A DNA stretch of 64,000 nucleotides from Catonia carolina (GCA_035578175.1 JAQMRL010000006.1:61916501-61980500), one strand, 5' to 3'. Counted from the first letter of the stretch, positions 45,362 through 57,944 are shown. Translations and numbers: made by a program. The notes: generated by a model from the letters alone, not told the origin.

Positions 45362-48050
45362 ATGGAGCAAGTATTATATAAAATTGCACTCTGGAACGCC
45401 AATGGCTTAAGTCAACATATTCAAGAACTAGTCACATTTTTAAACATATACAACATCGATGTCATGCTTTTATCAGAAACACATTTCACTAACAGGAGTT
45501 ACATCAGGTGCAACGGTTATTCTCTATACTTTACTAATCATCCTGATGGTACGGCGCATGGAGGCTCCGCTATATTAATAAAAAATAATATTAAACATTA
45601 CGAACTTCAAAAATTCGAAACACCTTATCTACAAGCAACAAACATTGTCATTGAGGACGTGCGCGGACAAGTAACAATTTCAGCGCTGTACTCTCCCCCG
45701 CGGCATCACGTTACGGCCGCTCAATTTGAAACTTTTTTTGAAAGTTTAGGTAACAGATTTATTGCGGAAGGTGATTACAATGCGAAAAATCAGGCATGGG
45801 GTTCTCGTTTATGTAATCCACGGGGTAGAACTCTGTTTAATGTTGTACAAAAACATAATTTAGGCTTGTTATCGACGGGTGAACCAACGTACTGGCCAAC
45901 CGATCGACGCGGAATTCCGGATCTCCTCGACTTTTTTGTTACCAAAAATATAAGTCAAAATTCTATTCGAGTAAAATCGGTCCTGGATTTGTCCTCAGAT
46001 CACACTCCTATAATCGCCAGCGTTGGTTGTAAACTACAAAAAAAGAAGACACTCCCTATTCTGTGTAACAAAAACACAGATTGGGCCTCCTTTAAGCGTC
46101 TGGTTACCGAAAATATAATTCTAAATGTATCATTAAAATCGCAAGACGAGATTGAGGAAGCGGTTGAGCATTTTAATAAGGTAGTGCAAAATGCCGCATG
46201 GAAATCAACTACAGACGCCAACAAAAACACTCATGGCAACAGCTGTCCTGCTACCATTCGAGAATTGATAAACTACAAACGAAGATTACGTCGAATTTGG
46301 CAGCATAGCAGACACCCAGATGACAAAACAAGATTCAATCGTGCAGCACAACATCTAAAGTACACGCTTCTAGAACTGCGTAATCATTATTTCCAAGACA
46401 GGTTGGTTCAATTATCTCCAACGGCAGCTACTGACTATTCATTATGGAAAGCTACAAGATACATAAAACGATCAAAGAAACAAATTCCACCTCTTCGTCT
46501 AACGGATGGAAATTGGGCTAGGACCACAAAAGAAAAAGTGGAAGCGTTTGCGGAATATCTGTCCACTGTCTTCCGTCCACACGACGATGATATCGATCGA
46601 AAATTAGAAGAAGACATTTTAGAACATCTTGAAGCCCCATTTCAGCTATCACCTCCTATCAAATCTTTCACTCCGGCTGAAGTGATAACTACAATCCAAA
46701 AGCGCCTGAGTTCCAAAAAAGCCCCTGGCTATGACCTAATTACCGGTGAGGTGTTGAAGCAACTCCCAAGGAAGGGAATTTTACTCCTGACATTCATTTT
46801 CAACGCAATTCTAAGGACGGGTTCCATCTCAATGGAAAGTTGCCCAAATAGTCATGATTCTCAAACCTGGCAAAGAACCTACCGAAATTACGTCATATAG
46901 ACCGATCAGTCTTCTATCCGTCACATCAAAAGTTTTTGAAAAATTACTACTTGATCGTCTAAAACCTTTTTTGGAAGAAAGTGTTTACCCGGATCATCAA
47001 TTCGGTTTCCGTGAAAAACATTCTACGATAGAACAGGTACATCGGATAGTTAACCAAATTCGATATACCTTAGAAAAAAAGGAATTTTGCTCAGCCGTCT
47101 TCTTAGACGTAGCTCAGGCCTTTGACAAGGTATGGCATTTAGCTCTTCTACACAAAATTAAATTAAACCTGGATCATAATTATTTCCCTATTCTAAAATC
47201 ATTCTTAACCGATCGTTTTTTCCAAGTGAAATTTGATGATGAGTTATCGACCTTGCACCTAATTCGTTCAGGTGTACCTCAAGGTAGCATTTTAAGTCCT
47301 TTTCTATACACGCTATTTACGGCAGATATTCCTGTAAATGAACATGTAACAACAGCAACTTTTGCCGATGACACTGCTATTATTGCATCTGATGCCTCCC
47401 CAGTCCACGCTTCTGAAAAACTACAGCAACATCTAAATGACATTCAAGACTGGTGCCAAAAATGGAGGATCAAAGTAAATGAACAGAAGTCTGCACACGT
47501 AACCTTTACGATGAAACGAGAATCATGTTCACCAGTAACGTTTCGCAACAACGTAATTCCACATTCAGATGATGTGAGATATTTGGGCATCTATCTAGAC
47601 AGGCGATTGACGTGGAGAAAACATATATGGACCAAACGGAAACAACTTGGACTCAAATTACGACAACTATATTGGCTTGTTGGGAGGCGATCACAGTTGT
47701 CTTTGGAAAATAAATTGACACTCTACAAGGTGATGATAAAACCAGTTTGGAGTTATGGAATTGAACTCTGGGGCACAGCAAGTACATCTAATGTAGAAAT
47801 ATTACAGAGATTCCAATCGAAGTTTCTTCGACTTATATGCTGTGCGCCTTGGTATGTGCCTAATGAAGTACTCCATCATCACCTGGGCATACCTACGGTG
47901 GGAGAAGAAATTAGCAGTCGGAGTGAAAAGTATATAACCAAGTTGGACACTCATTCCAATCATTTGGCTATAAATCTTCTCGATGACAATATTGAACATC
48001 AAAGACTCAAGAAGGCGAGAATATTAGATCTTCCTTTCCGTTTCACCTGA
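45362..48050 (+). pseudogene. LINE ORF2 (endonuclease-reverse transcriptase) with one frameshift
   Basis: The first frame, 45362-46900, carries the APE-type endonuclease: 'ALWNANGL', 'LLSETHF', 'EGDYNAKNQAWGS', 'SSDHTPI'. All the catalytic N, E, D, N and SDH positions are present, though the usual GGD is EGD. It then reaches RT block 'KKAPGYDLI'. At about 46823 the frame changes; RT continues in the frame ending at 48050 with 'SYRPISLLS', 'FLDVAQAFDKVW' (catalytic Asp), 'SGVPQGSILSPFLYTLF' and 'TFADDTAI' (catalytic Asp pair). The shift needs either a 2-nt loss or a 1-nt gain. The enzyme would nick target DNA and copy the element RNA; this copy cannot make a full protein without frameshifting. 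Confidence 0.9.
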
Positions 48051-49199
48051 TCTAAAATGTTTAACCATCCTTTTAAGATCAAAAACACAAAATGATATTA
48101 CGGTTGTCAACTATTATTTATTAATAATCTAAATCTTGCTAACTCTCATTAATCTAAAATTAATCATCTAATAAATTTTCTATCATCAGTATCACGTCTT
48201 CATTCGCTTCTTTTCACACCTTCATTCACTTCATCCGTATAAAAAAAAGAAAAAAAATTGTACATCACCAGGACCAAGAAGAAACTCTTCATCAACTATA
48301 ACCAAACGATGACTTGGAAGCAACGCTACTGAGTGCTGTCTTCTTCAAGTTTTATTCATCATCAACACATTTACTGAAAGTTTTTGTTAAACTGTTTGTA
48401 AATAATTCTTACTGTTAAAAGAAAAAAAAAACCATCAGCGACGAATATCGCTGAAACGTTTCTTCTTTTTCATGTTATTAAGAAACCAGTTTATTTGAAA
48501 TCAAATTGGAAGTGTAGAATTCAATTTGGGGCTCATCAACCCAAGCTAACATTAAAATCCTGCAAAGGTTCAATCGAATTTACTCAGAACAATCACAGAA
48601 TCACCTTGGTGCATAACGAAAACATATAACACAGAGATGTACAAAATTCGTACAGTTCAACAAGAAATCTACATATAAAGTGCAAAAAATCAAAGAAGAC
48701 TCGAATCACCGACGGATTACCACACCATCTCTCTATTAGACAATTCAAACGACACTCACCTGCTGAAACGAAGACATCCTACGGACTTATTTTAAAGCAA
48801 CAAGACAACGCATAAAATAAATCCACGAAGTTTCCCCATTGGGGGGGTTTTCTTCGATCATGACATAACAAAGAAAAATAACTCATCTACTCAATATTCT
48901 ACTTAAGAATAAATTTAAATTTTGCTACAATAAAAAAAATACCAACAATAAATTTCGTACTCATCATGAAGACAACCTGACCAAACACGAAAGTTTATTT
49001 TTCATTTGAGTTAGGCCGAAGGGTGTATAATATCTATATAAATGTATTTTATAATTGTAAAAAATTTACTTGTAAAATATATTTTCGTAATATTTGAATT
49101 TGTTACCTGAGTTTTGCTTTCACTTTCAGTTTCAATAAAAAACCAATTCTGTTAACACTTACTTTTAGTAAAAAAATAAAAAAAAAACAAAAAAAAACA
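48051..49199 (+). other. Presumed 3' untranslated region of the LINE
   Basis: There is no coding here. An A-run at 48420, the stem-loop near 48438, a G-run at 48841-48847, and a final A-rich tail after AATAAA suggest this is the element's own 3' region, but I cannot exclude that the element ends earlier. Confidence 0.55.
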
Positions 49200-49347
49200 A
49201 TTGTAGCCTATACGAAGAGAAATGCCCTGAAGCTGTTTCTGTTATGACAATATGCATACATTTGTGTATCTTAACAATCTTTGTGCAATTCCTTGAAAAA
49301 ATACTTTTTATTTCATGACATCTTTATGTTTACTTTTTTCTTCGTAT

Positions 49348-49740
49348 ATGGCCAATTTTAGACCACGTGAGGTGACGTTAGATGTTTTTGGAAGCTCTTA
49401 TTGCAGCCTACATCTCTGCATTCATTCGCTATAGGCTTTTATCCACTCTTCTGTCCACCTGGTGTTTTGTATTTTCTCTTCGAGGAAGCCTTTAAAGTCC
49501 GTAATTATTTGAATTTTATTCAGTTTAATCTGGTTTTCTTTATTATATCCTTTTATCAATTTTAGATCACGTGAGGTGACTTTAGACGATTCTGGGAGCT
49601 CTTTTTTCAGCCCATATCCTCAGCTTTCTCTTACTGTAGGCTTTTCTCCTTTCTTCTATCTACCTGGTATTTCTTCATTTGCACTTAATGGATGCCCTTA
49701 AAAGTCCGTAATTATTTTTTTGAAATTGGTTCGGCTCATT
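49348..49740 (+). repeat. Diverged tandem duplication, ~205-bp unit
   Basis: 'ccaattttagaccacgtgag' at 49350 and 'tcaattttagatcacgtgag' at 49556 start two units that both continue through 'gcttttmtcc' and 'aaagtccgtaattatt'. A third, more diverged relative lies at about 50739-50880 ('ttttactgtagaccatcc'). Confidence 0.8.
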
Positions 49741-52009
49741 AAGTTTTATTGGTTAATTCCGATTTTCTCAATAATCTTTCTGCTTTCTTTAAACCATTTT
49801 ATCCGACATCTTAGTTCTATTATAGTGTATGTAAACTTTTACGGTAAACAAAAACCCAAATGTGTAAAATTTAAAAGTACATACTATTTTAAAAGCAAAA
49901 ACTACAAGACTAGAACTGTTTTTCAGAATTATTGGCTTAAGTTTTCCTGGAACAGCAGTAATCACGGCAAATTATTTGTCAGCCATAACTCGCTTATGAC
50001 ATACATCTAATATGTTCGGAAATATGTTTTTACAGTTTTATACAACATCTAAAATAAAAACCTCTATAATCCTAACTAATTTGAACCGTGACCTGTTTGG
50101 ATTATTCGAGAAAATTCGTATAACAAAAAAAACCTAAACCTGGTGATATACGTAACATAGAGCTTATTTCACATTCAGAAACAGCAAAATTATTATTATT
50201 AAAAAATCTTGAAATAGCACTACAGTACGTATAGCAGCAAAACAATGCTACGACCACAGAACCTTGTTCAAAAGGCACTTGTTAAATGTTGCGTCATCAT
50301 CAAGGTTTTCGGAATTACAGCAGCAAAAATTTAGTGTTTTTATACAGCCAAGGAGTAGTGAAAATGTGTATTGTAGTTGTTAATAAACTAGAAGGAATGT
50401 TTTACCAGTACCTTGGTGATTTGAATTAGCCTTTTTTTTCTGAAATAAGCCCATAATAAAGCCCATAACCTTACATTTTTTCTTTAGTGCATTTTAGGAC
50501 TAACTGATTATAAAAACACCATCGCTATAAAAATCACATAAGTCTGGCTATCCTTAAATAATATATCTAGGATGCTAGGTAAAAAGTATTAGTCAAATAA
50601 TTAAATTTTTCAGAAGGAAAAAAATGCTTTTTTGTGTTTTCTCTTTATTTTTTTTAAATGATTAAATATTTTTAAACCACAAAAATATTCGGTTTTCTTA
50701 AGGTTTTAATACAAAAATATTTTATTTTCGTTTACGACCATTTTTGGACTTGTAAAGTAACTTTAGATTTTTATGGAATTTCTTTTTGCTGCCGACACTC
50801 TTAGCATTCTTTTACTGTAGACCATCCAGTGTTCATTCGCATCTTATCGTTTTTAAGGCTTTCAGTAAGCTCTGATTCCTTTGTGTATAATGGTACAAAC
50901 TTGTCAGAAACCGACAATCTGTATGCGAAATGTTAATCAATGGTGGATTCCCAACTGGAGATAGTTCTGTTTAAGAGGCATCATGCATCCTAAAATTACT
51001 TCAAAGCAATAATGTCGGGTTACATTAGTCCATCCAATTTTAGAACTACAATTGTAAGCCTCCCGGTGAGAGGTCTCTTTTTTCAGTTCAGTAGAGCACA
51101 TGCTTAACCTAACCAAGGCACATGGAAGACACACCACAAAATTTGACCGACTACCTCTTGTAGAAGATTTTACCAACTCTGATGGCTCCAAACGATCTCG
51201 GGTGCAGTAAAATAAACCTCTGCTCTTTAAAATATTGAATAGAAAAATTTAAAATTTTAGAATACTGAATTATCTCACTCTGGCCATTTTATGACTTTTA
51301 CTGTTTTCCCCTAACACCCTAGGTATAACACTACGAAAAAGCTTTTCCTTAAGGATTTAAAGTGCTTTTTTCTAATTAAAAAATAAAAGTGGATGATTTT
51401 TGAAGGTTAAACTCTACTTTCTTGTTGAAGAAGCTACACAAAGTTTCTAAGCAAAAATATTTTTAAGGGAGATAACTACTGTTTGTGATGACGACGACAA
51501 AGAGCGTAAATTGTCCTGAAAACCAACAGTTTTCTTTCTTAAAGTAAGGAATTTCGATTTTTATTACTGCAAAAAGCAATAAAATTCAAATCACGAATGT
51601 AAACAAGTGAAATAAATAAATGAATACTATTGTACAACATGATTTTCTTCTGGTCTTTCAACGTATTTTACATAAACAACGTAAGTATTTTAACCCGATT
51701 TTCAGAAACACCTTAAGTCAAAATTTTCAACTTTTTTTAAACTATACTTATCTATAAAACGTACTTATCTATAGAAAGGGAAAATATACATTTTATATTA
51801 AAAGGGACAGACCTCTGAATAAATTACATTTTTTAACATTGTTTTGTTTATTAAATGTAGTAAATTATCAGTTTTTCAATTTTTCTAAAAGTTGGTTTTT
51901 TTGACTTACGGGCTTTCTGAAATGACCGATTCGTTTATATTGTAAGTACATTGTGTGTGAATAACTTTGTTGAATTTTTTTTATTTTTGTTTCATTTAAC
52001 GTCGCATAT
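49741..52009. other. AT-rich stretch with no supported gene
   Basis: Apart from the third relative of the duplication at 50739, nothing is recognised. A moderately GC-rich patch near 51000-51210 has a minus-strand 84-codon frame without family features. Confidence 0.5.
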
Positions 52010-52160
52010 ACTTCAAGGTCATTAGCGACGACGTTGGGGTGTAATTGTGCGTAATGAAGATGAAATGATTTTTAGTAACGTATGAAAATATGCCATGCCT
52101 GAGTGGGATTCAAACCCAGGACCGCATGATGAGAGGCGAGCACGTTACCAACTACAGTTG
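52010..52160 (-). mobile_element. tRNA-derived SINE (C family)
   Basis: On the minus strand: box B 'ggtcctgggtttgaatccc', then 'cactcaggcatggcatatt' and the 'gtcgctaatgacc' motif. The head box A is eroded. Confidence 0.65.
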
Positions 52161-52204
52161 AATTTGTTTTTATTTTTAACAACACTGTTTGTCTTTTAAA
52201 TTTT

Positions 52205-52355
52205 TTAAGTCACATCGATAGCGACTACTGTGAGTTTTGTTACTGTTACAATGAGTTTTAAAGAGTTAAAATTTTCATCCCTTAGCCGAGAAGCGAATTC
52301 GGAACCTTCCCCTTTGCAGGCTAGCACGATTGTCACTACGATACAGAGGCGGTCT
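52205..52355 (-). mobile_element. tRNA-derived SINE (C family), second copy
   Basis: On the minus strand: 'gaccgcctctgtatcg' with 'gtagtgacaatcgtgctag', box B 'ggttccgaattcgc', then 'agtagtcgctatcg'. It lies tandem to the copy at 52010 in the same orientation, with a ~45-bp gap. Confidence 0.68.
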
Positions 52356-53321
52356 TTAAATTAAATTTTTATGTTTAAAAGCCTATTAAAATATTTTTTC
52401 ATTATAAAATTACGTATTTTTTATTTTAAAACACGTTTTATAGATAAGAGCATTCTATAAAAATTAAAAATCAATTCGGAGGGTCCAGAATTTTGGATTA
52501 GTTTTTGAGTGTTTTTAAGGATATTTTTTCTTATTTATTTCACGTAGTATCAGTTTCTGAGCGTTAATATTGAAGTTTAGAGACACCCTGTAACTATAGG
52601 AGATCCGGAAATAAAATAAAATTTTATTAATGAGGAGCGAAGTGAAAAAAGATAAATATTTTAAAATTTTACCAGTACCTAGTTTTACTGAAATATTTTT
52701 TAAAATTAAGTTAATTAATTAAAATTTCTTTCATAAAAGAACTTAGGCTACTGTGAGCTAATATGATTTTTATATGTAATTTTATAACAGATATTACAAA
52801 AACACCTTCTACCCTACCCGAAATTAAGATTTTGGAAACAAGTTGCCTGCCCCTTTTACAACATCACTACTGCTCAAAGACTCCCTGAAACCATCTCGTC
52901 GTATCGAAGGCGTATCTTGTATGTCTAAGAAACTTTAAAGGGTCGTGTCTGGAATATCAAATACTCCGTAGTCTACACTTTCCGTTCTCATACTTGTATA
53001 TTCAGCAACACTACATCTAGCGGGAGAGAAACCTCGTACCAGATATGATGTACAAAGAGATAACGAGAGGGAGGAGAAGAGAAGATGAAGACAGAATGAT
53101 AAGACGCTCTTGATGCCTACTCTGCACTCTGAACAACACTTCTATCGTGTCCTACAGCGCATTCATTCCCAGTAAACTGCCTAGTTCGGAGCTCATTGAT
53201 CGGGGTTTTACAGCAGAATTTCGTAGACACTCTACGTGATAATTTACCACGCACTGTAATATGATTTATGAAATACAAAAACAACAATGCGTACATGTAT
53301 ATACAAAATATATATAATAGT
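52356..53321. other. No supported gene; less AT-rich patch 52800-53260
   Basis: 52800-53260 is closer to balanced base composition and shows no repeat found elsewhere in the window. No splice-bounded frame was found. Confidence 0.4.
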
Positions 53322-53645
53322 TCTGTTTCTGATCACATGGTCAGCCAATTAAATGGCTGAATTATTTAGGAACAGAAGAGGTAGAGGATATAAAATTAAT
53401 CAGAGTTATCTCCTCTGAAAACAATGAATTTAATTATACAGCCAGACCTTGTGGTGAATGAAGTGAATGTGTCATGTGCAGGGTGGAAAATATATGCTTT
53501 TCAGAGGGCCTGACATTCTGATAAGCAAACTTTTCAACTCATTGAGGAAGGTATTGGTAAACCACTTCACTCCTCGTATTACTAGGTAAAACATTAAGAG
53601 ATTCAAATCAGCGTTTTGGCTGATGACCTAAACAACAATATATAT
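53322..53645 (+). mobile_element. B-family SINE-like retroposon, copy 6, 5'-truncated
   Basis: It starts at 'agttctgtttctgatcacat' inside the repeat and ends with 'gctgatgacctaaacaac' plus a short (AT)n run, into which the LTR-like element is inserted. Confidence 0.82.
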
Positions 53646-54875
53646 TGTCGCGGACCGAGGCCGACGACGCGTGGTGAAACCTTGCTTGTTAGTTTGGTGG
53701 CCCTGAAAAGGCCGTTATTGGTGGTCGGAAGCGGCGAGCCGGTGTGGTGGAAGCAGAGCCCAAAGAGTGACGGCTCGGCTACCGGGTTCAGACCTAAACT
53801 TCCCTCAGCGGCAGTTGGGTCCCCACTGCACTGTGACAGCGGTGGCCCCCAGAGCCCCGCAGTGTCGGGTCGGCGAAGGCTGACCGGTGCGGGAATGTGC
53901 ATTCGCCACCGGCAGCGTAGACCACGGATGGTGTGTCTGGTCTCGGCTGGGCCCTTCTTCTTCAGTCGGAAGCTCTTCTTTCTTGTTCTCCTCCGGTTGA
54001 GAGTTGATTGGAGAGTGTTACTCGCGAAATCCGAAGTCAAGATGTTGAGAGGTCTAAGAAGCCCTTTGTTGGCGACATCGCGTTAAGGAACACCTGGTCG
54101 CTCGTAGAATAAAATCTCAGAACTTATGCAACTCAAGGATTGAGGAGAATTTTGTATTAGTAAAAGATATTTGATTCGCGTTTTGCAGGGCGGGGGGCGA
54201 CATGACTTCTTAGAAGATATTGATTCAGTGTCTTAGGTGGAAGAATAATTTTAAAGGGACAAATTTTGTGGGTGGGAATGAATTAAGTTGTGGCGGAGGT
54301 GAATAGTAGAAAATGGTGGATAGGTGGGAGTTGTTGAAGTACGGCGGCTCTTTTCAATGTAGTTAATGAAATATATTCAGTTGGTCTTTTAATTTTGTTT
54401 TTGTTTTAGGAAGAAATTGTTGAAGGAGATACTATAGGAAGTTGTAATGTGTGGGTTTTAGAGAAAGTCGTGGAACGGTAGAGTTAAGTAGTCTTCTGAT
54501 GGATGTGGTGTTTCGTAAATTTGCCTGACGATGTCGAGACTGGAGGTCTTCCCAGCGTCGTGGAGTTTTCTTGAGTTAGTGTAGATATAGTCTTCGAGGG
54601 AGGAAAGAGTAGGTATTCGTGAATTGTTTTGTTGGGATGAGATAATGGAATTGTGTAATTTTACGAAGGACTTTATTTAGGAAAGCGGATGTTTTTCGTT
54701 TAGTTGCTTTGGAGAGGAGGGGCCATGTCACTCGCGGTTCAGTGCGGCTGCTTAAATACCCCTCCGGCGAGCCCACTTCATAGTGGAGGGGAGGCACTGC
54801 TGGCTCTGCACATCGGTGGCAGGCAGGTACTAGGACCGTCTGCAGGCGCTAATATTTATAGGGCAGTCGGCGACA
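53646..54875 (-). mobile_element. Probable solo LTR, GC-rich
   Basis: The unit begins TGTCGC and ends GCGACA, the TG...CA inverted ends typical of LTRs. It is flanked by at least ATAT on both sides (53642-53645, 54876-54879), hidden in an AT run. It is far richer in G, C and CpG than its surroundings. On the minus strand a TATA-like 'gtatttaag' (54760-54751) is followed ~80 bp later by AATAAA (54677-54672), which fits U3-R boundaries with a short U3 and long U5. The overlapping frames inside have no recognised domain. No internal region or partner LTR is present, and the orientation is an inference. Confidence 0.6.
53699..53713 (-). promoter_or_regulatory. Histone-like 3' stem-loop, one base short
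   Basis: The minus strand reads 'ggccttttcagggcc' followed by 'accaaac' and preceded by 'aataac'. Replication-dependent histone mRNAs of animals end with a 16-nt stem-loop of the form GGYYYTTTTCARRRCC followed by ACCCA-type sequence. This site lacks one C of the 5' arm. No histone coding sequence was found upstream on the minus strand. Confidence 0.45.
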
Positions 54876-55468
54876 ATATATATACACCCATGTATATAGA
54901 TGAGAGAAGCTCTTATTTACGCTTATAAATTAATTATTTTACTAAAGTCCAGTATTATAACACAAGGAACAAGAATCTTTTACTTTAACATGAGGCATCA
55001 AAAATTTTATACCAAAAACACTTCTGCGACTTAGCACCCAATCTGCTCAATCTGCTCCTTTTTCTATTTACCGGACATCTTAATACATCATAAAGTATTA
55101 AATAGCAGTAATCATGTAGCAGGCTAATGTTCCCCACACTCTACATCTTTTAAATGATTATGTATGTTAGTCAAAATACTTTTATGCAAAATTTCAATGT
55201 CCATTATTATAACACAAGAAACAAATGATTTTTGTGGCTAACCGCACCACAAAGTTGCTTGAACACAACATAATTTTTCGGGGAGAAAAATATATCAATA
55301 ACATACCCCAATTTTTAAAATGTTGTGATAATATTAGTCTTTTAAAAATCATCGGAAAAATTACTTGAATGGTGAAACTTTTTGTAGCGCACGAATTTCT
55401 TTCTAATGTATTATGTTGTACCTATTTAAGGTATTATAACTTCTTGACATGTCCTGTACTCCCCGCAG
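54876..55468. other. No supported gene; a ~250-bp spaced direct repeat
   Basis: 'ccagtattataacacaagga' (54949) and 'ccattattataacacaagaa' (55201) are related, which suggests an old duplication. Confidence 0.4.
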
Positions 55469-55550
55469 GTGTCTTCTGGAGCCATTAAAGACAAAAATTG
55501 TGGAAGTAGGGAGAGACGCTGAAGAAACAATGGTTACACCAGGAATTTAA
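55469..55550 (+). CDS. Candidate terminal exon of an unrecognised host gene
   Basis: The strong acceptor 'ctgtactccccgcag' precedes the exon. In the phase that uses one base of a split codon, 26 codons stay open to TAA (55548-55550). The peptide has a well-mixed composition ('LLEPLKTKIVEVGRDAEE', then 'MVTPGI'), unlike the AT-driven chance frames nearby. AATAAA lies at 55722-55727, about 170 nt after the stop, as expected for a 3' UTR. No upstream exon could be placed in this window, and its phase does not join directly to 11461. The family is not recognised. Confidence 0.4.
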
Positions 55551-57944
55551 ATTTTGTGAGGTCCTCTACCAGTGTAACTTACAGTTAAAATATTTTCAGA
55601 TTGTAACAAATTTTCAACTACTTATATAAATGTATTACTTATTTGTAATTTTGAACCTTATTCAGTAAAGGTAATTAAAAAGTGTGGTAAGTACTTGTTT
55701 ACGATGTGTCTTATTTGTTACAATAAAATGAAACTTATAATGCTTATTCCACTTGTCATTCTCTCTCTTTCCCTTTAACTCCTTTCCCTCACCCACTTCA
55801 CTTCTAATGAGTCATCTCACCCTTTCTCTCACTCAAATTCTCCTAATTGACATCATTCCTTCATTTTATATTCTCCTATTTTCTTATACATTCAAACTCC
55901 TTTCCAGAATTCTGGTCGTAGTTGTTCTTAAATGTTATTATTTCAAACATAAAACTTTTATGACAAACTATACAATTTTTATGACCAGTAATTATTTTAA
56001 CATAAAGTTTTGTAAAAGAAAAGAACTATAAAATCTTAAGTATAAATAATTTTGCAACATTTGTGGTATCGTAAAATAACAAAGTATGAGCGCACTCGAC
56101 TTTTCTTATCTACTCCTCAATTTTGTTCAAAAAAATTAATTAACATATTTTTTATTTAAATAATAAACAATTTTTTATGATGAAGTAATAGTTAAACAAT
56201 GCTCTACTTTTATCTTTTATTTATCACACATAATTATTCATTTCTATTTAAAACTTTATTTGAGTTCTCAAATCACAAATTTTTAGATATCATTACAAAA
56301 GGCGGAGGCATCTCCTACGTGTGTTTTTGAGCATATGCAAACAAATCTTGAAAAGTTTGCGTTGAAACAAAAAAGAAACAATATGAAAACATTTTTAAAA
56401 ACTAATTTTAATAAATAACCTATAATAATAAAAAATCAGTACTTTATTTTAATAATTGATTATAAGCGGCGACTATGGGTATTTTCAGGGATACTATATG
56501 GGAAATGGATTTATAATTTATGGATATGGAATTATGGATATTTATTTAAAATTTTATTTATTAATAAAATATATTTTATTTATTATTTTGCAATAGTTAA
56601 ATATTAATTTATTCAAGAAAAATCTATTTGATCTTATTATAAATATATTTTTATAATTTTTTTTTTAATCCTTTTTGTAAAGAAAACTATTAACTTGTTC
56701 TGAAAATTTCTTTTAATTACTTTATTTTAAATTAAAAACTTATTTTGTAAAATATATCAAAGTGGTAATCTAAAAAATAATTGATAATTTGATAATGTTT
56801 TAATTAAGATACTAGAAAATTTAAGCGAATCTATTGCATCTGCATTTGTTTTAAATACGACTGTAGCCGAAAAGCCTATTCGCCTTTTATGCCGTAAACT
56901 ACTCTTTTATGCTACAGGCTTTTTTTGTTGCCATTCATACGATTGTAATATGAGACACCTATACAGACACACAACGGACAGTATACACATTAACAACACT
57001 CAAACGTAAACATAAACATACAACTTTACAGCATCAACATCAACACAAATACCAGATGACCTCACCTACAGATGTGAGAACAAAAAAAAAATAAAAAGAA
57101 AATTTTATTAAAATAATAAAATTGGATTGTTGCCTCCATTCCATTTTAAAACTCTTAAGGAAAAAGGTGGCTTATACAATTTTTATGATAAAAAAACAAT
57201 TTTGCGAATTTACTAATATTAAAGGATTATATTGAATTTAAAACATAAACTTTAGAAGATTTTACATAAAAAGATTCAACGATTTTAATAAGTTTTTAAA
57301 GAAATTTTAAAAATTTTAATTGTTTTAAATATTTTAAAAAATTTACCAACAAATTTTTTTAAATAAAGAAAGTTGAATTTTTAAGGATAAAACTTTTCGG
57401 ATTTCTTTTTATTTATGAACCTGGGACAATACTTTGATGCATTAGTAAGTGCATATATCTGTGCTATTCAATATTATGCAAATGCGCTCATATTAAAATA
57501 TATAACATATATATCTATTTAATTTAAAATGTAAAGTGTTTTTAATGTGAACAATACATGGAAATAAATCTACAAGTATTCATAAATTCAACACGTACTT
57601 TATTTATTTATTTTATTCATCAACTGACGCGATAAATAATCTTCACCTGAAACCAATCATCAGAAACATAACAGTAGGAATTAACTTGGAATAATTTTCA
57701 GAAGCCGAGAATCGAATCCGAACCATTTTATTTTGCATTGTGCACTGTGCTACTCAATGTAGCACAGACTTGTATCTTAAAATTTGTTTTGCAATTCTAT
57801 CGCCCTTCATTTTTTTGTAGGTGATTCATTTATTTATTGTGATAATAACTGATTCTCTCATTTACACTAATTGCTATTTGCAACACTTTCCTTATATCAC
57901 AAATTTGAATTCTAATCTCCCTGTTTCAATACTTTACCCTTCGT
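55551..57944. other. Very AT-rich stretch, no supported gene
   Basis: Apart from a possible 3' UTR to about 55745 and a tRNA-like SINE trace at 57690-57775 ('gaatcgaatccgaacc', minus strand), nothing was recognised. Confidence 0.5.

Larger units (their letters stand above)
44366..49199 (+). mobile_element. Nearly full-length Jockey-type LINE
   Basis: About 4.8 kb. A probable 5' end at 'acagtcgaacg' has no LTR. ORF1 encodes three zinc knuckles and ORF2 encodes endonuclease plus reverse transcriptase, followed by a ~1.1-kb 3' region with AATAAA (49134) and an A-rich tail at 49169-49199. Order and motifs fit the Jockey clade. A single frameshift in ORF2 is the only clear damage, so the copy is young. 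No target duplication was identified, and both outer boundaries are estimates. The 3' region holds a small stem-loop 'agcgacgaatatcgct' near 48438. Confidence 0.85.

Noticed and set aside
53603..54086. Overlapping 145- and 156-codon frames on both strands as host genes
   Set aside because: They lie inside the GC-rich LTR-like element, have no recognised domains, and GC-rich DNA favours long chance frames.
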